Shown here in pieces: positions 16,854-26,522 of a DNA stretch of 64,000 bases. Under the pieces are notes generated by a model, which worked only from the letters and a program-made list of their open reading frames with translations, ran no database searches and had not been told where the DNA came from. The DNA lies in NCBI GenBank assembly GCA_963788305.1, contig CAWBGK010000001.1, positions 57,100 through 121,099 of the forward strand. Reading direction: 5' to 3'. How positions within the stretch are numbered: position 1 is the first letter of the stretch; each line of letters begins with the position of its first letter. This DNA comes from UTCFX2 sp963788305. Its GTDB lineage: Bacteria > Chloroflexota > Anaerolineae > Anaerolineales > UBA4823. Made by a program: the position numbers and the translations under genes.

Positions 16854-17479
16854 TAAGCTTCACTTCCTTCAAATAACTGCGGGCTCGGCATCCGTTTGCC
16901 GAAATAGGCTGTCAACTGCTCTCGAAGCCGCATGCGCGCTCGCGACAGCCGGGTTTTGACTGCTGCTTCGCTCAGCTTGAGGACATTGCTGGTTTCCTCT
17001 GTTGACAGACCTTCGAGATCCCTGAGCACGAACACCGCCCGTAAAGTTGGAGGCAGCTGCTCGACCGCACGGCTCATGTAAGCACGGGCTTCTGAAGACA
17101 TCAATTCTTCTTCTGGCATGCAGCACCAATCGACAATTTGGATGGGTTCTTCGATCTGCGATTCGGTCTCGGACGGCTCGTCAAGCGAAACCGGGGTGTT
17201 CTTCCGTTTTCGGATCAGCATCAGCGCCTCATTTGTAGCGATTCGGTAGAGCCAGGTCGAGAGGCTTGACCGTCCGTCAAAATTCTTGAGGTGTCGAAAA
17301 GCCTTGATAAAAGTCTCTTGCAGGATGTCTTCAGCATCCTGGGGATCATCAAGCATCTTCATCCCCAACCTGTATATCACACCGGAATAGGCTTCTACTA
17401 ACCTGGCAAACTCGGCCCGATCGCCTGAGCGCAGGGCGTCAAGCGAAAAATCCTCTTCTTTCCTTGGTTCTATACTCAT
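16853..17479 (-). CDS. ECF-type RNA polymerase sigma factor
   Basis: 208 residues with sigma region 2 (GDRAEFARLVEAYSGVIYRL, DPQDAEDILQETFIKAFRHL, STWLYRIATNEALMLIRK) and region 4 (LPPTLRAVFVLRDLEGLSTE, then AAVKTRLSRARMRLREQL). An acidic linker of about 40 residues separates them and contains two adjacent cysteines (DWCCMPEE). It is followed with a one-base overlap by its anti-sigma gene. Divergent from the SAM hydrolase gene. The target promoter sequence is unknown. Confidence 0.93.
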   Translation of the reverse strand: MSIEPRKEEDFSLDALRSGDRAEFARLVEAYSGVIYRLGMKMLDDPQDAEDILQETFIKAFRHLKNFDGRSSLSTWLYRIATNEALMLIRKRKNTPVSLDEPSETESQIEEPIQIVDWCCMPEEELMSSEARAYMSRAVEQLPPTLRAVFVLRDLEGLSTEETSNVLKLSEAAVKTRLSRARMRLREQLTAYFGKRMPSPQLFEGSEA

Positions 17480-17599
17480 TAGATGCTACCGCTTCCGAAA
17501 AGTCACAAATTCATCCATTTGCAGAGCCTGAAGGAATATCCGGGTGAGAATTGTATCATATTGACGGAAGACAGGCGCCGTGCTATAGTCACAATATCC

Positions 17600-18388
17600 A
17601 TGCAAGCGATCACTTTGCTGACCGATTTCGGTTTAAGAGATGGATATGCAGGTGTGATGAAGGGTGTAATCTGGGGGATTGCACCGGAGGTGCAGATTGC
17701 CGATATCACCCATCAGATCCATCCTCAGAATGTCATGGAAGGCGCGCTGGCGCTTGGGAGGGTTGCATCCTTTTTCCCAAGCGGGACAGTCCACCTGGTT
17801 GTCATCGATCCTGGGGTCGGGACGGATCGCCGCCCGATCGCAGGGAAGCTGGGCGACCAGTTCTTTGTTGGACCGGACAACGGCCTTTGCACTGTTATGG
17901 TCCAGCAAACCCGCGAACGGGGAGGCGAGGTCCAGTTTGTTCATCTGGATCGACCGGAATTTTGGCTTGCCCATGTTAGCAGCGTGTTCCACGGGCGGGA
18001 TATCTTCGCTCCCATTGCAGCCCGGCTTGCTACCGGAAAAAACCTCTTCGAGCTTGGGTCTCTGATGCATGACCCGGTCCTATTAGATCTCCCCATTCCC
18101 AGGCGAACGAAAAACGGCTGGTACGGCCAGGTGATCATCGTAGATCGTTTTGGCAATCTTTCCACAAATCTGAACCGATCGCACCTCGAAGGATCGGGGA
18201 AAATTACGGTCAACATCGGTGGAAGGCAAATTCACGGGCTTGTCGATACATTCGGAGAGGCGGCGCCGGGGGATCTGGTCGCGCTATTGGGTGAAGCGGA
18301 CGATCTTTCTGTTGCCGTTGTCAATGGGAATGCAGCGGAAATGCTGGAGGTAGGCGTCGGAACCGATATCGAAATCCTGACAGGATGA
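17600..18388 (+). CDS. SAM hydrolase (SAM hydroxide adenosyltransferase, DUF62), copy 1
   Basis: Splits S-adenosylmethionine with water to adenosine and methionine (DUF62/fluorinase fold). 262 residues from the ATG at 17600, which gives the family start ITLLTDFGLRDGYAGVMKG. Other motifs: VVIDPGVGTDRRPIA, GPDNGLCT, FHGRDIFAPIAARLA and the C-domain IVDRFGNLSTNL. Asp in TDFG and in DPGVG are family catalytic or binding positions. An earlier in-frame start at 17483 adds a non-family extension. It is followed at once by a second copy and then by an ECF transporter, so it is probably the first gene of that operon. Confidence 0.88.
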   Translation: MQAITLLTDFGLRDGYAGVMKGVIWGIAPEVQIADITHQIHPQNVMEGALALGRVASFFPSGTVHLVVIDPGVGTDRRPIAGKLGDQFFVGPDNGLCTVMVQQTRERGGEVQFVHLDRPEFWLAHVSSVFHGRDIFAPIAARLATGKNLFELGSLMHDPVLLDLPIPRRTKNGWYGQVIIVDRFGNLSTNLNRSHLEGSGKITVNIGGRQIHGLVDTFGEAAPGDLVALLGEADDLSVAVVNGNAAEMLEVGVGTDIEILTG

Positions 18389-18389
18389 G

Positions 18390-19200
18390 ATGAGCCGGAT
18401 CGTTACACTTACGACGGATTTTGGGGAAGGCGATTATGATGCTCGGTGTGCTGGTCGGTGTGATCTGGAGCATCGCCCCTGGCGCCCGGATCGTTGAATT
18501 GAGCCATTCCATTGCCCGACACGATGTGCTTGAGGCGGCGTTGATGCTTGAACGGTGCACGCCCTATTTTCCCAGAGATACGATCCATCTTGTCGTGGTT
18601 GATCCAGGCGTCGGGACAGCCCGGCGAGGTCTGGCTGCCCGGCTTGGAGCTCAGTGGTTCGTCGGACCGGACAACGGGCTGATCACCCAAATGCATGCCG
18701 GCGCGGTCCGATCTGGAGAGCCAGTTGAGATCGTTAATCTCAACCAGCCGACCTATTGGAATCCAGAGGTGAGCGCAATTTTCCACGGCCGGGATATCTT
18801 TGCTCCAATCGCCGGTCACCTGGCAGCAGGTGTTTCAATAAGAAATTTGGGCAATTCTATCGCCGACCCGGTTTTATTGGATATCCCCCTTCCATCGAAG
18901 ACTGAAACTGGCTGGATGGGTCAGGTGATGCATGTAGACGCCTTCGGAAACCTTTCAACAAACCTGGAAAGGTTGAATCTTCAATGGACAGGTGCTGCAT
19001 CTACGCCAGGGCGGATCGAAGTGCGGGTATTGGGGGTACGGCTCTCCGGGTTGGTCCGGGCGTTTGGCGACGGCAAATCAGGCGAACTGGCGGCTCTTAT
19101 CGATAGCTCGGATAAATTATGCATCTGCGTGGTCAACGGAGATGCAGCCAGGCGGCTCGGGGCGCGGGTGGGGGACCCGGTCGAGGTGATCCTTGATTGA
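18390..19200 (+). CDS. SAM hydrolase (DUF62), copy 2, frameshifted near the N-terminus
   Basis: Second DUF62 protein, beginning one base after copy 1 stops. The start MSRIVTLTTDFGEGDY is read to about 18436; there one extra base moves the frame, and the protein continues MLGVLVGVIWSIAPGARIVE. Motifs: VVVDPGVGTARRGLA, GPDNGLIT, FHGRDIFAPIAGHLA and VDAFGNLSTNL. Copies 1 and 2 share these motifs but differ widely elsewhere, so this is not a recent duplication. The stop overlaps the start of the transporter ATPase by eight bases. Activity is inferred from the family. Confidence 0.82.
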
Positions 19201-20812
19201 CGCCGCTCAGATCCCGCTGGAGATAGAGGGGCTGACTTTCCGCTACTACAGCCGTACGGAACCTGCCATTCAAAATATTCACTTGACGTTGAATGAAGGT
19301 GAAATTCTGCTCCTGGCCGGAGCAAGCGGGTGTGGAAAAACGACCTTGATGCGCTGCATCAATGGGTTAATCCCCAGGGTGTACCGCGGCAGCCTGGAAG
19401 GCCAGGTTCAACTCCTTGGAAAGCCTGTGGCTAGTCTGAGCATGTCCGAGCTCTCTCGGAATGTCGGGACGCTGCTCCAGGACCCTGAGCGCCAGATTGT
19501 GGCGAGCTATGTGCTCAACGAGGTCGCATTTGGATTGGAGAACCTTGGGATGCCTCGGGAAGAAATCCACGAGCGGGTCGACCGGACGCTGGAATACCTG
19601 GGCATCGCCCACCTGCGTGATCGGGAGGTATTTAACATCTCAGGCGGCGAGAAGCAGAAGATCGCGCTTGCCGGGGTTCTGGCAATGGCGCCGCGCGTTT
19701 TGCTGCTGGATGAGCCGCTCGCCAGCCTGGATCCAGCTTCTTCACATGAAGCGCTTCAGCTGTTTCGCCGACTGGCCGACGACGGGATTTCCATTTTACT
19801 GGTGGAACACCGGGTGGATGATGTCTGGGCAATTCAACCAGAGCGGGTGCTGTACCTTGAGAACGGCGAGCAGGCTTATCTGGGGAATCTCGAAGGGTTG
19901 CTGGATGTGATCGATTATCAGCGTGTGAAGCTGCCTGCAAGGGCGGTTATCGAGCGCGCCCGCAGGTCAAAGCCTCCGGTCGAAATCATCTCTGCGCTGC
20001 CGCCGCATTCCGAACAGTCGTTGATCGATTTCCAGAATGTCTGCTTCAGCTATAAGCCTGACCTCCCCGACGTCTTGAAGGACGTCAATTTTCAAGTGCA
20101 TCCAGGTGATGTGATCGCAGTATTGGGGCATAACGGGGCAGGGAAGACCACCCTGGTAAAACACGCGCTGGGATTATTAAAGCCTTCTGAAGGAAGGGTT
20201 CTGCTGGAAGAGAACGATACGCGCAAGATCACTGTTGCCCAGGCTGCCCGAACGGTGGGTTATGTCTTTCAAAGCCCAACCCAAATGCTTTTCGCTCCGA
20301 CGGTCGAAGCGGAGCTGATGTTCGGGCCAAGCAACCTTGGCTACCAGGTTGAGCAGATAAAACAGAGCGTTGCCTGGGCGATCGGCGCGGTTAACCTTGA
20401 GCCGGAGCTTAAGACCCCTCCACTGGCGCTCTCTTTTGGCCAGCAAAAAAGAGTGAGCATTGCCGCCGTACTTGCGATGCGATCGCGCATTTTGATGATG
20501 GACGAACCGACTGCCGGGCAGGACTATTGGAACTACCGGACCTTTATGGATGCTATCCTGCAGATGCCGGGCTTTGACGCCATCCTTTTCATCACCCATG
20601 ACGTCGATCTGGCTGTGGTCTATGCCAACAGGATCCTGCTTGTTTTTGACGGCAGACTGATCGCCGACGGCCCCCCTCATATCGTCCTGGGGGATATAGA
20701 GCGCCTGCGGACCTGCCGTGTTCTGCCCACCTCGCTTCTGGAATTGAACATGCAATGCTTCCCAAAAACGGGGCGGTTTTTACGCGCCGAATCGTTAGCG
20801 CAGTATACTTAA
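19193..20812 (+). CDS. ECF transporter double ATPase (fused EcfA-EcfA')
   Basis: 539 residues with two complete ABC ATPase domains in one chain, the energising module of an energy-coupling factor importer. Domain 1: Walker A GASGCGKTT, signature FNISGGEKQK, Walker B VLLLDEPLASLD, and switch His in LLVEHRVDD. Domain 2: GHNGAGKTT, signature LSFGQQKRVS, Walker B ILMMDEPTAGQD, switch His FITHDVDL. The usual two separate genes are fused here. The TTG start at 19193 overlaps the SAM hydrolase stop. Together with the S and T genes downstream it forms a full ECF transporter. Confidence 0.92.
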   Translation: MIDAAQIPLEIEGLTFRYYSRTEPAIQNIHLTLNEGEILLLAGASGCGKTTLMRCINGLIPRVYRGSLEGQVQLLGKPVASLSMSELSRNVGTLLQDPERQIVASYVLNEVAFGLENLGMPREEIHERVDRTLEYLGIAHLRDREVFNISGGEKQKIALAGVLAMAPRVLLLDEPLASLDPASSHEALQLFRRLADDGISILLVEHRVDDVWAIQPERVLYLENGEQAYLGNLEGLLDVIDYQRVKLPARAVIERARRSKPPVEIISALPPHSEQSLIDFQNVCFSYKPDLPDVLKDVNFQVHPGDVIAVLGHNGAGKTTLVKHALGLLKPSEGRVLLEENDTRKITVAQAARTVGYVFQSPTQMLFAPTVEAELMFGPSNLGYQVEQIKQSVAWAIGAVNLEPELKTPPLALSFGQQKRVSIAAVLAMRSRILMMDEPTAGQDYWNYRTFMDAILQMPGFDAILFITHDVDLAVVYANRILLVFDGRLIADGPPHIVLGDIERLRTCRVLPTSLLELNMQCFPKTGRFLRAESLAQYT

Positions 20813-20900
20813 GACATAAGGAGGTGTAAGGCAACGCAATCCGTCTGATCGTGTTCAATCAGGGAAAGAAATCAAAAATTATTATTTAAGGAGAAAGGTC

Positions 20901-21449
20901 ATGGAAAAGAAATCATTGTGGGCTTTTGGGACGCGCGAAGTAGTCTATTCCGCGATCGGCGCCGCCCTGTATGCGGTGCTTTCAGTAGCGACCAACTTCT
21001 TGCAGATTCCGGCTGCGGCGAACGTCTCGTTCCGCCCGGCGGTCGCAATCCCAATGTTCTTCGGACTGGCTTTTGGACCCTGGGTCGGGTTCCTCAGCGG
21101 GTTTGTCGGCAATGTGATCAGCGATTTGGTTTCCGGTTATGGCTTCTGGCCCTGGTGGGATCTGGGCAACGGTCTGATGGGATTTATCCCGGGCTTGATT
21201 TGCTTGACCCTAACCGATTTTCGCTCCTTGAACGACATTATCAAGGCAGAGATCATGGTCGTGGTTGGTGTGGCGGTTGGAATGTTCGTCGCTTCGGTGA
21301 GCGAAATCTGGGTCTCGGGGGTCGATTTCGCCACAGCCATTGCCACAAACTTCATTCCTTCATTCATTCCGAATGTGATCAACGGATTGATCCTGGTGCC
21401 GATCTTGATGGTCGCTTACGCTGCGGTGCGTGGGCGATCCGGGCGTTGA
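20901..21449 (+). CDS. ECF transporter S component (substrate-binding membrane subunit)
   Basis: 182 residues, about six membrane segments, of the type that captures a small substrate for an ECF transporter. The N-terminus TREVVYSAIGAALYAVLSVA and the segment ATNFLQIPAAANVSFRPAVA fit the S-component fold, with the EcfT-contacting AlaxxxAla-type pattern in helix 1 (AIGAALYAVLSVA). AAGGAG precedes the ATG. The substrate cannot be named from sequence. Because two SAM hydrolases precede it, a nucleoside, methionine-related or vitamin substrate is worth testing. Confidence 0.85.
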   Translation: MEKKSLWAFGTREVVYSAIGAALYAVLSVATNFLQIPAAANVSFRPAVAIPMFFGLAFGPWVGFLSGFVGNVISDLVSGYGFWPWWDLGNGLMGFIPGLICLTLTDFRSLNDIIKAEIMVVVGVAVGMFVASVSEIWVSGVDFATAIATNFIPSFIPNVINGLILVPILMVAYAAVRGRSGR

Positions 21450-21467
21450 TTCTCATCTGACTTCGTA

Positions 21468-21497
21468 CGCAGCCGCCCGCCGCGGCAGGCGGCTGCG
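21468..21497 (+). terminator. Strong GC hairpin between S and T genes
   Basis: CGCAGCCGCC (21468-21477) pairs with GGCGGCTGCG (21488-21497), a perfect 10-bp GC-rich stem and ten-base loop. No T-run follows. It lies between two genes of one transporter, so it is more likely a stabilising or partial-readthrough element that sets the S:T ratio. Confidence 0.5.
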
Positions 21498-21518
21498 AAC
21501 TTCGGATATCATTCAGGC

Positions 21519-22385
21519 ATGATTGTTTCATTCAATTACAGGAACCGCTCCAGCCTGGTCGAGCGTCTGGATCCGCGCGCTCGCTGGATTTTTTCAATCC
21601 TGGTGCTCTTCTCGATCACGATGTTCTGGGATATCCGGTTCCTGCTCTTCTTTCTGGTCCTGACCTTCGGGCAATATTTTTTGGCGCGCCTGACCTGGAA
21701 AGAGACCCGCAGGGCCTGGTTCTTTGTCATCTTCCTGATGATCATGATGGTGGTTGTCAACACGATCTTCACCAGCAGCGGCACGATTGGGGATGTGATG
21801 CGCGGGACGCACACTGTGGTCCAATTTCAGATCACGATCCCGATTGTAGGCTGGACCTGGAATTTCAACCTGACGATCGAGCGGCTCTGGTTTGCGCTCA
21901 CCCAGGTCGTCCGGATCCTCTCGATCTCGGCGTTATTCCTGGTGATCCCGTTCACGATGGACCCGCGCCAGTATGGGGTGACTTTTCGCGGGCTTGGCCT
22001 GCCGGATCGACTGGCTTATACCCTGGACCTGGCATTCCGATTTGTACCCACGCTCGGAAGGGATTTCCAGGTCACGCTGGACGCACAGAAGGCGCGCGGT
22101 TTTGAAGTGGACAAACTGCAGGGCGGGCCGCTTGCACAGATCCGCAAGATGGCGCCGCTGGTTGTGCCGGTGACGATGAACGCGATCCTGAGCGGCGAAG
22201 ATATCGCAAATGCAATGGACCTGCGCTGCTTTGGGCTGGGCAAGCGGACATGGATTGAGAAGCTCCGCTACCGCTGGCATGATTTTATGCTGATTGGTTT
22301 CGGGATTTTACTTCTGGTGGGCTCGATCCTGTTTTCTGTGCTGGGTTATGGCGAATTCTGGGTGCCACCTGCACTTTTAAGCTAG
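21519..22385 (+). CDS. ecfT: ECF transporter transmembrane subunit T
   Basis: 288-residue EcfT protein that couples ATP hydrolysis to the S component. Features: the early LDPRARWIFSILVLFSITMF and four to five hydrophobic segments. The cytoplasmic coupling helices carry the family ARG motif in DAQKARGFEVDKLQGGP, and the second coupling region shows as SGEDIANAMDLRCFGLGKRTW. A last membrane helix ends the protein. It completes the A-S-T set of this operon. The 3' end lies close to the convergent HAD gene with a 33-base gap. Confidence 0.92.
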   Translation: MIVSFNYRNRSSLVERLDPRARWIFSILVLFSITMFWDIRFLLFFLVLTFGQYFLARLTWKETRRAWFFVIFLMIMMVVVNTIFTSSGTIGDVMRGTHTVVQFQITIPIVGWTWNFNLTIERLWFALTQVVRILSISALFLVIPFTMDPRQYGVTFRGLGLPDRLAYTLDLAFRFVPTLGRDFQVTLDAQKARGFEVDKLQGGPLAQIRKMAPLVVPVTMNAILSGEDIANAMDLRCFGLGKRTWIEKLRYRWHDFMLIGFGILLLVGSILFSVLGYGEFWVPPALLS

Positions 22386-22418
22386 AATCCGACAGAAGCA
22401 AAGAACTACATCCGTAGG

Positions 22419-23088
22419 CTAGACCAGGACATTCCCTTCTATCCGTCGAATCAGATCCCTCAGCGGAAGATCTGTGAGCGAATTCAAGCACCAGGTCGGC
22501 CTGGCTGATGTCGGTTTGACGGGTGAGGTCATTGGGGACCGCAACACAATACAGCCCGGCGCGTTTGGCTGCGAGGATCCCGTTGGGGGAATCTTCAAAT
22601 GCGATCGCCTGTTCGGGCTGCACTCCCAGGAGCTCGACTGTCGAGCTGAAAAGCTCTGGATCGGGCTTGGTGCGCTCCACGTCGTCGCTTGCCTGCACGA
22701 CTTCGAAAAAATTACGCAGTCCCAGGCGGTTCAGCTGACCCTCGACCCATCTGCAGGAGGAGCTGGATGCAAGCCCGATCTTAAGCCCGAGTGCGCGCGC
22801 TTCATCCAAAATATCGATCACTCCGGGCAGGGGTTGGTCGCCGATCAGCTCCATCTCGCGCCTGTGCCGACGTTGAAAAGCCTCGCTCAGATCGACCTGG
22901 GGCCCGACATGTTCGCTCAGGATGCTCACGGGGTCGAAAAGCTCATCAGCGGTGCCAATGTTCTGCGCCCACAGCTCGAAAGGCAGATCCAACCCATATT
23001 CCTGAAACAGCTCCAGCCAGGATTGAAAGATCGGGACTTCTGTTTCCAAGATCAGGCCGTCAAAGTCAAAAACGAGCGCTCGGATCAT
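22419..23088 (-). CDS. HAD-family hydrolase (beta-phosphoglucomutase-like), frameshifted near the end
   Basis: Haloacid dehalogenase superfamily, subfamily IA. Motif I is DFDGLILETEVP, motif II is ASSSS in LGLKIGLASSSSCRW, and motif III/IV is KPDPELF with FEDSPNGILAAKRAG. The cap domain lies in between. Near 22475 the frame is lost; one base on, the expected last helix reads TDLPLRDLIRRIEGN and stops at 22419, whereas the unrepaired frame runs on to 22285 and into the ecfT gene. Likely a sugar-phosphate phosphatase or mutase. The last gene of the minus-strand cluster. Confidence 0.85.
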
Positions 23089-23191
23089 ATACTCAATAAC
23101 CTCCCTTGATGGATTGGTTGACTTAAAGGGTGGGCGCCAGGCAGAAAGGACTTTTTAGCGATGCTCGATTGCGTGTTCTTGCGAATTCCAT

Positions 23192-23819
23192 CTAACCTCC
23201 TGTGCAGCGTCGAATGTCTGAAAAGTCATCCGCCAGGCGCCGCGCTTCTTCAAGAATCTGGACCAGTGCGGTTTCGGCGAGACCCTGCCCGGGCTGAAGC
23301 CATAAACTCATCCATCCCAACATATCCTTGAAGCTGATACACAACGGCCTGTAAACCCATCTCGAGACGGTCCACCTGGCGCACCAACCGCGCTTCTGGT
23401 GTTTGACCCTGTTCGAATTCCTCCCACAGTTCCAGGAGGTCCGAGTCCACGGGCAGGTTTTCGGCGATCCGGCGGACGGATTCTGCTTCCAAACGTCGTT
23501 TTTCCGCCGAATCGACCAGATCTGACGGGATGATGTCTCCGGCGTAGATTTCGCCGAGGTCGTGGACCAGCGCAATCTGGATGATTTTCTGCATATCCAG
23601 CCCTTTGAAATCTACCTCCGCCAGCCACATCGCCAGCAATGCCGTGGCGAAGCTGTGTTCGGCGACACTCTCGCAGCGCTGCTCGGCGATGCCGCGGCGC
23701 AGCCAGCCCTGGCGGTAGAGCTGCTTGAGCTGGCAGAGATCGATATATGCCCGAATCAGCGGGTGGACTTCCTTGTCTCTCAGAAAAGCGATCGGAATGT
23801 CGGCTTTTGTTTTCATCAC
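23192..23819 (-). CDS. HD-domain phosphohydrolase (YfbR/HDDC2-like), frameshifted near the end
   Basis: HD-domain protein related to 5'-deoxynucleotidases. Metal ligands: His in ESVAEHSFATALLAMWLA, the HD pair in IALVHDLGEIYAGDIIPSD, and a late Asp in VRQVDRLEMGLQAV. Length once repaired is about 208 residues. Near 23285, in a GGG run, one extra base spoils the C-terminus; the corrected tail is QGLAETALVQILEEARRLAD. It sits between the AspT-like carrier gene and the HAD hydrolase on the minus strand. Predicted to remove phosphate from deoxynucleoside monophosphates; substrate untested. Confidence 0.85.
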
Positions 23820-23833
23820 AACTCTCCCGAGGG

Positions 23834-25450
23834 CTAGCGGGTCAGGATTTCGACCAGGACCTGAGCCAGCATGATTTTAAAAATCAACGCGGCCGGATAG
23901 ACGCTGGCATAGAAGAGCGTCGGCAGATCACTCTCAGACATGTCGTTGGCTGCCCCCAGCCCGGGCGGATTGGTCATTCCCGCGGTGAGCGCGCCCATTG
24001 TTGCGAGCAGGTTCATCCGATAGCCCAGGTGCATTAAGGCCAGGCCGGCAGCCAATGCGGCGACCGTGATCAGCGCCCCGCCAATGAGAAGGCTGAGCCC
24101 TTGCTGGGCCAGGATCTCGATGAAATGGGCACCCGCAGTCACACCCACCCCTGCCAGGAAAAGCATCAACCCCAGCTCGCGGGCCAGGTTCTTGGCTGCC
24201 GCCGGAACATAAAGACGCAGCGGGCCCAATCCGCCAAAGTGACCTACCAGCAGGCTGACCAGAAATGCTCCGCCGGCGCTGCCCAGCCGCAGCTCCACTC
24301 CGCTGGGCAGCTTAATCGGGACCATCCCGAGCAGAATCCCCAGCAGCAGACCGGCAAGGAACGGCAGCATGTTGGTTTCCTCGGCGCGGCGGGGATGCCC
24401 GTGGACCAGCTCGACAAAGCTCTTGACGGCTTGCTTGTCTCCCACCACGCGGATGCTGTCGCCCATCTCGAGGGTTGCGCTGCCGGATGGGGCGATCTCA
24501 AATCCCTGGCGGCGGATGCGCGTGATCACGACCGTGAACTGTTCAAACAGGCGCAGCTCGCCCAGGCGTTTTCCGGCAAGCGACCCTTCGGTCACCTCGA
24601 CGTCAACGCTCAGCACATCGGCGTTTACATCCATGCGTTCCTGGGTCTGCTCACCGAGCAGCAGGCCTAATTTATCCAGCTCCTCGGGCGGGCCGACCGC
24701 CATCACCACGTCGCCCATGTGGAGGATCCGGTCAGGGGTCGCGGCGAAGACCTGCTCTTTGTGCTTGATGCGGGAGATATTAGCCTGGATCATTCGTCCC
24801 GGGTTCACTTCGCTGACCTTTTTCCAGACGCAGTCCGGATTGGTCACTCGAAACGTACGCACCTGCAGGGCGGGGTTCTCGCCCTCCTTTTCAGCCTGCC
24901 ACTTTGCTTCTTCCTTTGCTAAACTGCGTCCCGTCAGGCGCGGCAGAAATTGGATCAGCAGGACCGTCCCGATCATGCTGAACGGGTAGGCGATGCCGTA
25001 ACCGACCGAGATATTTTCGCCGGCTCCAGGAGAATTCCGGAGGGCGGCATCGATCGCCGCCGCCAGCGCCGGTGTGCAGGTGAGCGCCCCTGCGTACAGT
25101 CCGGCTGCCAGGTCGTAAGCGAGGTCCAGCCAGCGCTGGACTGCGACGGTCGCCAGCGCGCCTGTACCAGCGACTGTCAGGGCAATCGCGATAAATCGGA
25201 AGCCGTGGCGGCGAAATGTCCGGAAGAAGCGCGGGCCGGCCTGCAGCCCGACTGCGTAGACAAAGAGCAGCAAGCCAAGCTCGGTCACCGGTTTCGGGAC
25301 GCTTATGCCAAAATGACCGAAGACCATCGCCGTGAAAAGGACGCCAGCGGCGCCGAGCGAGAAGCCGCGCAGCGACAGGCTGCCGATCCAGGATCCAACC
25401 ACCAGGATAATGAATAGTGCGAGCATTTCCTGGGCGAACAGTGCGCTCAT
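23834..25450 (-). CDS. AspT/YidE-type transporter with two RCK-C domains
   Basis: 538-residue membrane protein of the aspartate:alanine exchanger family (AspT/YidE/YbjL duplication). Layout: membrane block 1 (about 5-180), two cytoplasmic TrkA-C/RCK-C domains (about 195-365), and membrane block 2 (about 370-538). Both blocks carry related motifs (GVLFTAMVFGHFGISVPKP and GGAFLVSLLVGHFGGLGPL), showing the internal duplication. AspT proteins exchange amino or dicarboxylic acids; the substrate here is unknown. Its start overlaps the LLM gene stop by four bases (ATGA), so they are co-translated. Confidence 0.9.
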   Translation of the reverse strand: MSALFAQEMLALFIILVVGSWIGSLSLRGFSLGAAGVLFTAMVFGHFGISVPKPVTELGLLLFVYAVGLQAGPRFFRTFRRHGFRFIAIALTVAGTGALATVAVQRWLDLAYDLAAGLYAGALTCTPALAAAIDAALRNSPGAGENISVGYGIAYPFSMIGTVLLIQFLPRLTGRSLAKEEAKWQAEKEGENPALQVRTFRVTNPDCVWKKVSEVNPGRMIQANISRIKHKEQVFAATPDRILHMGDVVMAVGPPEELDKLGLLLGEQTQERMDVNADVLSVDVEVTEGSLAGKRLGELRLFEQFTVVITRIRRQGFEIAPSGSATLEMGDSIRVVGDKQAVKSFVELVHGHPRRAEETNMLPFLAGLLLGILLGMVPIKLPSGVELRLGSAGGAFLVSLLVGHFGGLGPLRLYVPAAAKNLARELGLMLFLAGVGVTAGAHFIEILAQQGLSLLIGGALITVAALAAGLALMHLGYRMNLLATMGALTAGMTNPPGLGAANDMSESDLPTLFYASVYPAALIFKIMLAQVLVEILTR

Positions 25451-26271
25451 CGAGGCGGGCCGGCCTCCACCCGGCTGATCATTTCATCGGAGGAGCCGCG
25501 AAAACCATACAGCGACTCCAGCCACCAGGTGGCTCCTGCCTGAGCGTAGCGAGCAGGCAGCTCGGTCTCACCCGGCTGCGTGCAGCCGCTGATCGCTGCC
25601 TCGAATGGGCCGGCGTCCAGGCGCTGAGAATGGATGTACTCGAGCCTGGCAGCCAGGTCCTCCGGTGAGACCGTGATCTGGGCGTCCATGTCGATCCCGG
25701 GGATCACCCAGCCGTCCCAGCGGGCGGCGCGGCGCAGGGCGGGACGGCTCTCTCCGCCGATCCAGATGGGCGGGCGCGGCTTTTGGATCGGCAGCGGCGT
25801 GAGCGTGACCTCCCGGGCGGTATAGTGCGCACCGTGGTGGTCCACCTTCTGGCCGCGCAGCAGCCCGTCGAGCATCTCCAGGGCTTCGTCCAGCATCGCG
25901 GCCCGAATGCGCGGCTCAGCCGGATCGCCGAAGCGGTCAAACTCCTCCACCATGGCACCCAACCCGGCCCCGAAGATCAGCCGTCCCCGGCTGAGCAGGT
26001 CGAGCGAGGCGAGGGTCTGCGCCAGCACGTGCGGCCGGTAGCGCGGCAGCGGGCTGACGTTCACCCCCAGCTTGATTTTCTCGGTGACTGCAGCTGCGGC
26101 GGAGAGGCCGACCCACGGGTCCATCCCAGGCCACCCAAACACATAAGCGAGGTGGTCCCAGAGGAACAGCCCGTCCCAGCCGGAAGCCTCGGCAGCCTGC
26201 GCGATGCGGGTCAGCAGGCGCGGGTCGGAAAAATCGCCAAATGGAACGACTTCGATCGCAAAGTTCATCAA
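25447..26271 (-). CDS. LLM-class flavin-dependent oxidoreductase
   Basis: 274-residue luciferase-like (TIM-barrel) protein, using FMN or F420. Family signs: start FAIEVVPFGDFSDPRLLTRI, GWDGLFLWDHLAYVF, GVNVSPLPRYRPHVLAQTLASLD, GRLIFGAGLG and PPIWIGGESRPALRRAARWDGW. The glycine-rich and arginine positions of the cofactor phosphate site are in the last two. First gene of the minus-strand cluster with the AspT-like carrier. The substrate is unknown. The start region faces a 240-base gap with no clear promoter. Confidence 0.9.
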   Translation of the reverse strand: MMNFAIEVVPFGDFSDPRLLTRIAQAAEASGWDGLFLWDHLAYVFGWPGMDPWVGLSAAAAVTEKIKLGVNVSPLPRYRPHVLAQTLASLDLLSRGRLIFGAGLGAMVEEFDRFGDPAEPRIRAAMLDEALEMLDGLLRGQKVDHHGAHYTAREVTLTPLPIQKPRPPIWIGGESRPALRRAARWDGWVIPGIDMDAQITVSPEDLAARLEYIHSQRLDAGPFEAAISGCTQPGETELPARYAQAGATWWLESLYGFRGSSDEMISRVEAGPPR

Positions 26272-26522
26272 GGTTCGCTCTACACGGGATAGGGTCAGAT
26301 TATGGTGGCGATGAGCGATAGTATAACACCGGATGCTTTGGGGTCGTTCTCAGCCAGGATGGTCGTTGAAAAAGCCATTATTAATCAAATTGCGTCGAAG
26401 TTGAGTCGGAGCGTGAAGGATTTGCAGGTTATTGGACCTGAAAGCCAGGCCTAAGAAAATAAACGGTCGATTCCGCCATTTCGCGGTCCCAGAGGCGGGA
26501 TTTTACGGTTAAAATGGAAGCC

